Below are positions 55,960 to 62,232 of a stretch of DNA of 64,000 bases, one piece after another. This stretch comes from Nitrosomonas sp. (lineage in GTDB: Bacteria; Pseudomonadota; Gammaproteobacteria; Burkholderiales; Nitrosomonadaceae). The notes under the pieces are model-generated. The model worked only from the letters and a program-made list of their open reading frames with translations, was not told the origin of the DNA and ran no database searches. A program made the position numbers and the translations under genes. How positions within the stretch are numbered: the first letter of the stretch is position 1; every line of letters begins with the position of its first letter. Where the stretch lies: positions 1-64,000 of the forward strand of contig JADKHF010000005.1 in NCBI GenBank assembly GCA_016721865.1. The letters are read 5' to 3'.

Positions 55960-56691
55960 TCAAAACTTCTCGCCATCCTCCAGATAGCGCCATTGACCTT
56001 CGGGCAGATCGCCCAGTTTTACTTTGCCAATGCGCACCCGTTTCAAGCCTGTCACCTTCAGATTAACCAGCTCGCACATACGGCGGATCTGGCGTTTTTT
56101 GCCTTCGTGCAGGATAAAGCGCAGTTGATTCTGATTTTGCCAGCTTACTTGTGCCGGTTTTAATGCCTTGCCGTCCAGACTTAAACCATGATTCAGCAAT
56201 GCCAGCTTATCTTTCGGTAAAGCGCCTTCGATCCGCACCAGATATTCTTTTTCAATGTCAGAGTCCGCACCGATCAATTGTTTCGCAATACGGCCATCCT
56301 GCGTCAGGATCAGCAAGCCCTGAGAATCAATATCCAATCGGCCGGCTGGCGCCAGATTCTTTAAATGCGCAGGTTGAAAGCGTTTAGTAAACCGGGCATT
56401 GCAAAACTGGTTTTCCGGTTTGATCAGCACAACCGCGGGTTGGTAGCCCGGTTCCGGCTGTCCTGAAACATAGCCGATGGGCTTGTTGAGTAATAGCGTA
56501 ACTAAACTTGTCTGCTGCGATTGTGCCGCTTTGTTCAATTTGATCTTCTGCGCAGGATAAATTTTTGTTCCCAGTTCAGAAATCTGTACGCCATCGACAA
56601 ATACCCAGCCCAGCTCAATATAACGGTCTGCTTCCCGGCGTGAGCATATCCCTTGTTCCGACATGAGCTTGGACAAACGAATTTTTTCCAT
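55960..56691 (-). CDS. 23S rRNA pseudouridine synthase, RluF-like (RsuA/RluBEF family)
   Basis: The enzyme isomerises uridine in rRNA. Residues 1-60 form an S4 RNA-binding domain (IRLSKLMSEQGICSRREADR, YIELGWVFVDGVQIS). The catalytic domain contains LLLNKPIGYVSGQ, the Asp motif APAGRLDIDSQGLLILTQDG, EKEYLVRIEGALP and LHEGKKRQIRRMCELVNLKV with LKRVRIGKVKLGDLPEGQWR. The pattern is closest to E. coli RluF. The product is 243 residues, normal. Confidence 0.88.
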   Translation of the reverse strand: MEKIRLSKLMSEQGICSRREADRYIELGWVFVDGVQISELGTKIYPAQKIKLNKAAQSQQTSLVTLLLNKPIGYVSGQPEPGYQPAVVLIKPENQFCNARFTKRFQPAHLKNLAPAGRLDIDSQGLLILTQDGRIAKQLIGADSDIEKEYLVRIEGALPKDKLALLNHGLSLDGKALKPAQVSWQNQNQLRFILHEGKKRQIRRMCELVNLKVTGLKRVRIGKVKLGDLPEGQWRYLEDGEKF

Positions 56692-56798
56692 GATGCGCTA
56701 TAATGATTGGGATTGCAGAGTATGAATGTGGGGCTGGCGTTACTTCTATTATAAAGGTAATCAACAGATCTTTTTTAATAACATCATTGGGATATTTT

Positions 56799-57250
56799 AT
56801 GGAAACTACCGCAGCCATACTGGAAAAAGCGCAACAACGTGCCAAAGAAATGGGTCTTCCTTACAAGGGCGCATTGCTTCCAATCGAAGCTTACCGTGTC
56901 TTGCAAGAATCTGCTCAGGCCCAGTTGGTGGATGTACGCTCTCGTGCTGAGCTCGACTGGGTCGGGCGCATTCCCGGTGCAACGGAAATCGAATTGCGTT
57001 CGTATCCTGCCATGCAGCCCAATCCAGGTTTTCTTGATCAGCTGGCAGGGCAGGTTGATAAAACACTCCCGGTGCTGTTCATTGCCGGAGTGGTGCGCGC
57101 TCAAGCCAGGCCGCGGCAATGGCCAGTGAATACGATTTTACCGATTGTTACAACATTCTCGAGGGCTTTGAGGGTGATAAAGATGAAAACGGCCATCGCG
57201 GCAAAATCTCCGGCTGGAAAGCGATCGGGCTGCCGTGGGTACAGAGTTAA
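56799..57250 (+). CDS. Rhodanese-domain protein (frameshift at the catalytic Cys, near 57082)
   Basis: ATG 56799 starts METTAAILEKAQQRAKEMGL, followed by the rhodanese fold: LVDVRSRAELDWVGRIPGAT and VDKTLPVLFI. As read, the frame then derails. Adding one T at 57082-57083 gives LFICRSGARSSQAAAMASEY, the active-site loop with its cysteine, then CYNILEGFEGDKDENGHRGK and GWKAIGLPWVQS with a stop at 57248-57250. Total 150 residues. Rhodaneses of this type transfer sulfane sulfur. The break falling at the active site would abolish activity if real, but the perfect continuation suggests a lost base. Confidence 0.85.
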
Positions 57251-57262
57251 GGAGAGTTAAGG

Positions 57263-57382
57263 ATGCTCTGCGATTGCATTAACAAGTTTCTGAGCTGCCT
57301 GAAGCAAGTCTGGCAGGCCGCTGAAACGTTTTTCACTGACCTGCTAGAAACGCCGGATCCTCGACAGATAAAAGGATTCTGA
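57263..57382 (+). CDS. Possible 39-residue small protein downstream of the rhodanese
   Basis: A short frame begins ATG 57263 with AAGGAGAGTTAAGG upstream, 12 bases after the rhodanese stop. It reads MLCDCINKFLSCLKQVWQAA then ETFFTDLLETPDPRQIKGF and stops at 57380-57382. Three cysteines in the first twelve residues and an amphipathic helix make it look like a real peptide, possibly a sulfur or metal-linked partner of the rhodanese. There is no family match from memory. Confidence 0.4.
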   Translation: MLCDCINKFLSCLKQVWQAAETFFTDLLETPDPRQIKGF

Positions 57383-57399
57383 CAGTGTTTTGGCGATGG

Positions 57400-57560
57400 C
57401 TATCTGAAATAGCCAGGGTGTAAAATTGATAATCCGCCATCCCCTTTGCTGGCACACCGGATTGCAACGGGCAGATCGAAGAAATGACTCGCATCAACTA
57501 AACGCTTAAGTTCTTCTACATCTTTTTCAGCTTGGAGCCTGTTGGACTTAAAGTCGATCC
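57400..57560 (-). pseudogene. Fragment resembling protealysin-inhibitor emfourin
   Basis: The minus-strand frame ending at TAG 57400-57402 reads RLQAEKDVEELKRLVDASHF, then FDLPVAIRCASKGDGG and LSILHPGYFR. The segment ELKRLVDASHFFDLP is typical of emfourin-like inhibitors of thermolysin-type peptidases. A TAA about 160 bases upstream and the missing start and end show it is only a piece. No peptidase gene is adjacent. Confidence 0.35.
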
Positions 57561-57644
57561 ATTAGCTCGTTACGATTGCTTAAGCCCGACAGGCCCTGGC
57601 AGTCATTAAAATAGCAAGATACATCAGGCTCCGAGTGGAAGCCT

Positions 57645-58058
57645 TTAGCGAAGATACTCACCGGAACGTTCCGGTTGATAGGTGACTTCTTCAATGTGCA
57701 CTTGCAACACGCCCCCGCCAGGCTTCGGCCACTCAATTTCATCTCCCTGGGAAAGACCAAGCAGCGCACTACCTACAGGCGCAAGTATAGAAATTGTACC
57801 GCCCCTGGCATCAACATCTTTGGGATATACCAGAGTTAAATAAAACTCTTGGGAAGTAGATTCGATTCTGAATCTTACGGTTGAATTCATTGTCACCACC
57901 GTTGATGGAATCTTCTCAGGATCAACCACTTCAGCACGGGCAAGCTCAGCCTCCAAATCGTCCTTGCCTGGGAATGCAGATTCGGGCAATGATTCCAACA
58001 GCTTTTCCAATCTTATTGCGTCGAGCGACGAAATGATAATCTTTGGTTTTACTGTCAT
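57645..58058 (-). CDS. rnk: Nucleoside diphosphate kinase regulator Rnk
   Basis: Rnk is a GreA/GreB-like RNA-polymerase-binding protein. The 137-residue product has the short N-terminal coiled coil (IIISSLDAIRLEKLLESLP) and the C-terminal GreA-type FKBP fold: VVTMNSTVRFRIESTSQEFY, LTLVYPKDVDARGGTISILA and PVGSALLGLSQGDEIEWPKP, ending YQPERSGEYLR. This matches E. coli Rnk along its length. AAGGAAATAGA supplies the ribosome binding site. The short coiled coil distinguishes it from GreA/GreB. Confidence 0.93.
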   Translation of the reverse strand: MTVKPKIIISSLDAIRLEKLLESLPESAFPGKDDLEAELARAEVVDPEKIPSTVVTMNSTVRFRIESTSQEFYLTLVYPKDVDARGGTISILAPVGSALLGLSQGDEIEWPKPGGGVLQVHIEEVTYQPERSGEYLR

Positions 58059-58402
58059 TCTATTTCCTTAATAAGGGTTGTTATGAATTATCGTAATCAG
58101 GCATGAGATGAACGTAGAGCAGCTACACCGCGCTGATCAGACCCATCACACCGGGTCCCGCTTAGTCAGTCCTGGTTTGAGCGTCTTAACCATCAGACAT
58201 CAAAGTAAAAAATACTTTTCCATCAATATCTAACATTGCATTGCGCTCATGTGTTGCGTACTATCAAATGAGTGGTTGCGGATTTTAGATTTACCTCTTA
58301 TCAGCAATGCCCACTCGCTCCACTCATTTATTGCTGTTAATTTGGTTTTAATTAAGTATCCTCAAATTTAGTTACATTGTTGTAAATTAAAAGGAGATCA
58401 TG
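58059..58402. other. Divergent intergenic region between rnk and a small secreted-protein gene
   Basis: About 340 bases. A perfect 10-base inverted repeat, AAATGAGTGG (58266-58275) with CCACTCATTT (58320-58329), lies 70-140 bases upstream of the plus-strand gene and may be an operator. No gene was seen. Confidence 0.4.
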
Positions 58403-58684
58403 ATGAATATTAAAAAGCTCACAATCCTTATGCTGATGACCTTGGCATTCTCAACTTCAAGTTATGCTGGCTGTAATGAAGAGAAGGTTGAATGGTCTCG
58501 GGTACCGGCTAAAGTGCAGCAAACAATCACTGAACATGCAAAGTGTGGAGAAGTTTTAAAAGTTGAGAAAGAAACAGAAAAGAACGCTGTCGTTTATGAG
58601 GCTAAGGTTCAAAAATCTGATGGCAAGAAAATTGAGATAAAAGTCGATGAAAATGGCAATCTGATTGAGATTGAAGACGACTAA
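58403..58684 (+). CDS. Small secreted PepSY-like protein
   Basis: The protein has a signal peptide (KKLTILMLMTLAFSTSSYA) and then CNEEKVEWSRVPAKVQQTIT, EHAKCGEVLKVEKETEKNAV, VYEAKVQKSDGKKIEIKVDE and NGNLIEIEDD. The pattern VPAxVQQTI...Y.A.V...GK..E..VDxxG is that of PepSY-like domains, found singly in small periplasmic proteins and linked to peptidase inhibition. Of two adjacent ATGs, 58403 is better spaced from AAGGAG (6 bases). Two cysteines (one next to the cleavage site) may form a disulfide. It stands alone. Confidence 0.8.
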   Translation: MNIKKLTILMLMTLAFSTSSYAGCNEEKVEWSRVPAKVQQTITEHAKCGEVLKVEKETEKNAVVYEAKVQKSDGKKIEIKVDENGNLIEIEDD

Positions 58685-58812
58685 ATCCAGTACAGCAAAA
58701 CTAAACGCACAAGGTTTTTTACCATGGGCGTCTTGAAAATGCTCTGCTTCTAAGCAAATATACTTGCTGCGTTTCTTTGCCTTGTCAAATCCAAAGTCAA
58801 ATTTTCATTTGC

Positions 58813-59268
58813 TTACAAATTGTTAGCATCAGAATTTAGCTCGGCCTCGATCGCATGATCACCGTGCTGGCCAGCTGCTGCTGCGTTCGCATATTCGCGT
58901 TGCAACAATTCTGCTGCTATCTTTCGATGAAAATGGGCCTGTTTTTGTGCCTCTTTAGCTGCTTGCTCATAATAACGTAAATTGGCCGTGGCATGAGATT
59001 GAAAGTCCTGCCCTCTTCGTCCATAGTATTGGCTTTTATCTTCATAGTGCTGCAAGGCTTTCTTTTTTTCTGCTACTTTTGTCACCATTTCTTTAGCGAC
59101 GTCGTCATAGTAATTGGCCAGCTTATCATGATCGCTATAAGTTTTTGCATTCTGAGCAAGCCTTCTGCCATCATCATTTTGTGCTTCTAACTGACTCAGT
59201 TGTGCACACGCAACCAATAGAGAAAGCAAAGGTATAACCATAAGATATTTTCTCAATTTTATGCTCAT
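58813..59268 (-). CDS. Predicted lipoprotein with coiled-coil body
   Basis: From ATG 59268 the product is 151 residues, with a lipoprotein signal MSIKLRKYLMVIPLLSLLVAC (Cys21 as the lipidated residue). The mature part is a long charged helix (DGRRLAQNAKTYSDHDKLAN, YYDDVAKEMVTKVAEKKKAL) rich in Tyr, Gln and Ala, probably a coiled coil in the envelope. No named family is recognised; DUF-type lipoproteins of similar layout are common in Nitrosomonas-like genomes. The in-frame extension to 59316 would hide the lipobox and is rejected. Confidence 0.75.
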   Translation of the reverse strand: MSIKLRKYLMVIPLLSLLVACAQLSQLEAQNDDGRRLAQNAKTYSDHDKLANYYDDVAKEMVTKVAEKKKALQHYEDKSQYYGRRGQDFQSHATANLRYYEQAAKEAQKQAHFHRKIAAELLQREYANAAAAGQHGDHAIEAELNSDANNL

Positions 59269-59592
59269 GACAGTAACTCCAAGTAGAACGATATGGTGGC
59301 ATATTATCTGAGTCAATATAGTGCTGCATATTGGGGAAACTATTGTTCTTTACTAAGGAAACCATTAAGCAACATTCTGCTTGGTAAGCTAACTGGGTTG
59401 CTTTGTATTTATACAGAGCATCTTGCTGGAAATCTGACAGGTGGATTTTTGAAGAATGCATTGCATAAAATCAGTCAGAGGGTGATAGTTTGGAAACTTT
59501 CCAATAAGGTAAATGGCAATGCGGATCGGATAGAGGTATCGGTCAACAGCTAATTACGTTTCATAAGTATTAGGTCTGAAGCCAGATCTATT
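59269..59592. other. Stretch without a convincing gene
   Basis: Open frames on both strands here (for example 59293-59553 plus) have no recognisable motifs, no ribosome binding site and unnatural composition. The left end should contain the lipoprotein promoter. Confidence 0.3.
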
Positions 59593-59711
59593 TTAAGGAA
59601 ACTCTGAATAACTCACATTTGTCACTCCGAACGCAGTGAGGAATCTTTAAAGATCAATGCAATAGATTTCTCGCTATTGCTCGAAATGACACTTGTTCAG
59701 AGTTTCCTTAA
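59593..59711. repeat. 119-bp MITE-like element overlapping the LysR gene end
   Basis: The perfect 16-base terminal inverted repeats are TTAAGGAAACTCTGAA (59593-59608) and TTCAGAGTTTCCTTAA (59696-59711). Inside, TGTCACTCCGAACGCA is imperfectly complementary to TGCTCGAAATGACA, giving a second stem. The right arm encodes the last residues (SLRKL) and stop of the LysR gene. Confidence 0.7.
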
Positions 59712-60613
59712 AGATTGGTCCCAGTAAGGCATATCTCCAACGTGTTCTGCCAGGAAATTAATAAAAGAGCTTATCTTTTTCGGCAAATGTCTACTTGGGA
59801 GATAACAGGCATAAATATGACGCTCTACCGATAGGTATTCTGGAAGCACCGCCTGGAGCCGTCCTTTTTGTAATTCCACGCCAATAGTATAGGTGGGTAA
59901 CAAAGCGATTCCTAATCCATGCAGAGCTGCTTGAGCAAGCGCATCATTATCATTGATACGCAAGGTCCCTGATACCGGAACCCTGATCTTGCCTCCCGGC
60001 CCGGTGAAGCGCCAGTAACTTTGTTCGGTTGAGAGTGCGCAATCAAGACAGTTATGTTTCACTAAATCTTCTGGTGTTTGTGGCACGCCCCATTGTTGGA
60101 AGTATTGAGGCGTTGCACACAATATGCGGCGCACAGGCGCAATCTTGCGAGCCACCAGATTAAGGTCAGGCTCGTTTGTCACGCGAATTTGCACATCATA
60201 TCCCTCTTCGATCAAATCACCCGGACGATCGGTAATGGTCAGATCAATTTTAATTTCAGGGTAACGAGCAAGAAAACAAGGGAGTGCTGGAGCGACATGG
60301 CGTGTTCCAAAAGAACTCGGCACGCTCACTTTCAGTGTCCCGCGCGGCGCAGCATGAAGGCTTTTACTACTTGTTCGGCATGTTCGGCTTCTGCCAGGAT
60401 ACGCGCCACATGCTCTGAAAGCGCGATACCTGTCTCCGTCAAACTAAGATGTCGAGTACTTCGGAGAAGTAATCGTGTACTAAGATCCTTCTCAAGTTTA
60501 GCGACGGCTTTACTGACCGCCGCACGAGTGATATCCATACGACGCGCCGCTTCCGCAAAACTACCTGCCTCCACGACCCGTGCAAAAATGATGAAAAGGT
60601 TAAGATCTTGCAT
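59697..60613 (-). CDS. LysR-family transcriptional regulator (frameshift at TTTT 60362-60365)
   Basis: The first frame from ATG 60613 has the LysR helix-turn-helix: LNLFIIFARVVEAGSFAEAA, RRMDITRAAVSKAVAKLEKD and LSTRLLLRSTRHLSLTETG. At VVKAF it derails. One added A gives SLHAAPRGTLKVSVPSSFGT, and the effector domain continues in the other frame (PALPCFLARYPEIKIDLTIT, DRPGDLIEEGYDVQIRV, HNCLDCALS, DNDALAQAALHGLGIALLPT). Restored length is about 305 residues, typical of the CrgA-type subgroup. It is divergent from the tandem small-protein genes at 60949; a perfect palindrome lies between. Confidence 0.9.
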
Positions 60614-60948
60614 AATGTTATTGTATCCAATTAGGAAACAAAGTGTTTCATTTTCTAGTACTTCTCTCTGGTGCATTCTATCTATATTATCACTTCCAAG
60701 GTGAGATATTTATATTAGATACCCTGAAATAATTATGGTTGTTATTGTAATTAAATGACTAAATATTTATCACACCTTAACTGGCTCGTTCTCAATCACT
60801 TAAAGTGATGCACTGCCGATCTGACAATTAAAAATTTAATTGTCAACCTGAGAGAACGTATTATTAATATGGTTATTTTTCAAGTCAGACGCACACTCTT
60901 TACTACTTGCATAAATAATCAACAAATGTACTACAAGGAGTAAAACTT
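60614..60948. promoter_or_regulatory. Divergent regulatory region with a perfect LysR-type palindrome
   Basis: TGACAATTAAA (60822-60832) and TTTAATTGTCA (60835-60845) are perfect 11-base complements around AA. A second short palindrome, CACTTAAAGTG, lies at 60797-60807. Both sit about 100-150 bases before the small-membrane-protein start, as expected for a LysR-family operator (T-N11-A type), though binding is not shown. Confidence 0.5.
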
Positions 60949-61158
60949 ATGGAAACCAAAGAGTTATTAAAATCACCTCAGCTATTTGTAGTTTATGCAA
61001 CTACTATCCTTTATACAATCACGTTCTATTTGGCGGCAGTTATAGCGCCATCTACTGATAATGCAGTATGGGGCCTGCAACGCATAAATCAGGTTGCCAA
61101 GCTAGAAACGAATAGTTTTACTCGTTCTCAAGCAGTGCGGAATAGCAGTTCAGGTTAA
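60949..61158 (+). CDS. Small single-pass membrane protein, copy 1 of a tandem pair
   Basis: The 69-residue product has a good ribosome binding site (AAGGAG) and reads METKELLKSPQLFVVYATTI, then LYTITFYLAAVIAPSTDNAV and WGLQ, followed by a polar tail. There is one membrane helix at about residues 12-32. No family is recognised. A diverged copy with the same upstream sequence (ACAAGGAGTAAAA) begins at 61284. Placement next to a divergent LysR gene suggests LysR control. Confidence 0.6.
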   Translation: METKELLKSPQLFVVYATTILYTITFYLAAVIAPSTDNAVWGLQRINQVAKLETNSFTRSQAVRNSSSG

Positions 61159-61173
61159 ACCTGATATGGATCG

Positions 61174-61224
61174 TGCCCCCGTGTCTGTCATCAAGCAGGA
61201 AAGCAAAGAGCATCAGCGGGGGCA
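61174..61224. repeat. Inverted repeat between the tandem small genes
   Basis: TGCCCCCG (61174-61181) and CGGGGGCA (61217-61224) are perfect complements with a 35-base loop, just past copy 1. It may be a weak terminator; no U run follows. Confidence 0.35.
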
Positions 61225-61283
61225 TTTGGACCAGAATATGCGGTTAAGGCAAACAATACAAATGATTACAAGGAGTAAAATCT

Positions 61284-61524
61284 ATGAGGATCAAGGACTT
61301 ATTAAAAAAACCTCGGCCATTTGAAGTTTATGCAATTATTGTTTTTTATACAGTCACGTTCTCTATAATTCTATTTAGCGGCAGTTATAACGGCGTCTAC
61401 TGATAATGCAGTATGGAGCTCACAAGGCATACACCAGATTGTGCTGGCAGAACCTTCCCAGAGCCGGACGTATGGAACTACCCTATCCGGTTCGACTTCC
61501 CTACGTCAAATCAGTAAATATTAG
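61284..61524 (+). pseudogene. Copy 2 of the tandem small membrane protein, broken by a 10-bp insertion
   Basis: ATG 61284 has the same AAGGAG as copy 1 and reads MRIKDLLKKPRPFEVYAIIV then FYTVTF, parallel to copy 1. An extra ten bases (CTCTATAATT) after CACGTT shift the frame to an early stop. Skipping them restores YLAAVITASTDNAVWSSQ and a tail ending SLRQISKY with TAG at 61522-61524. A 10-bp insertion is not a typical sequencing slip, so true decay is likely. The 38-residue truncated product might still insert in the membrane. Confidence 0.55.
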
Positions 61525-61597
61525 AGCACCGATACAGTTTTGAAATCCTTATTTAGCAAGAAGCTAAAGGGGGGTTGAGAATAATCAGATCATTGCC

Positions 61598-61966
61598 ATG
61601 TCATATTCTACAAATACCATGAGCGCTATCAGAATTAAACGGGTATACGAAAAGGCTGAAAAAGATGAATACAGGATCTTGGTGGATAGATTGTGGCCTC
61701 GGGGATTGACTAAAGAACAGGCAGAAATTGATCTGTGGTTAAAAGAGATTGCGCCTTCGTCAGAATTACGTAAGTGGTTTGGCCATGATCCAGAAAAATT
61801 CCTTGAGTTTCGCACTCGTTATGTTGAAGAGCTTGCACAAAATCCTGCTGTAACAATTTTTTCAAACTTATTAACAAAACATAAGAATGTAGCCTTGGTA
61901 TATGCAGCTAAAAGTGAGCATATTCATCATGCTGTCGTACTTAAGGGATTTATGGAATCAATGTAG
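61598..61966 (+). CDS. DUF488 family protein (YeaO-like)
   Basis: The 122-residue protein has IRIKRVYEKAEKDEYRILVD followed by RLWPRGLTKEQAEIDLWLKE, the hallmark of DUF488, then IAPSSELRKWFGHDPEKFLE, FRTRYVEEL and VALVYAAKSEHIHHAVVLKG. The function of the family is uncertain; members are often stress-linked. The start may be ATG 61598 or 61619; neither has a clear ribosome binding site. It stands alone between the tandem small genes and mutS. Confidence 0.88.
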   Translation: MSYSTNTMSAIRIKRVYEKAEKDEYRILVDRLWPRGLTKEQAEIDLWLKEIAPSSELRKWFGHDPEKFLEFRTRYVEELAQNPAVTIFSNLLTKHKNVALVYAAKSEHIHHAVVLKGFMESM

Positions 61967-62039
61967 CTGGTCCTGTTTTCATGCACCCTATTATGCACAT
62001 CATTGCTGATCTGATTTACCCGGAAAATAAGTATTACCT

Positions 62040-62065
62040 AATGGTTTTCTTTAGAAAAGAACCAT
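62040..62065. terminator. Hairpin between DUF488 and mutS
   Basis: ATGGTTTTCTTT and AAAAGAACCAT pair with one mismatch-like bulge around AG (62041-62065). It lies about 75 bases after the DUF488 stop. It may terminate that gene. Confidence 0.35.
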
Positions 62066-62232
62066 GGTTTCATTAATATACACCTAATATTAACCGAACT
62101 AAGATGGCAGTGTTTCTTTAACCCCTTCGTCAAGAACCCATCAATTCTTTGCTGAGTTGCATGTTTAGTAAACGAGATTATTCCAGCACAATAATGTATT
62201 CTCCACTGCGTAAATAATCTTGCGTAGAGCAA

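Noticed and set aside
59293..59553. 86-residue plus-strand frame
   Set aside because: No motif, no ribosome binding site, and unnatural composition.
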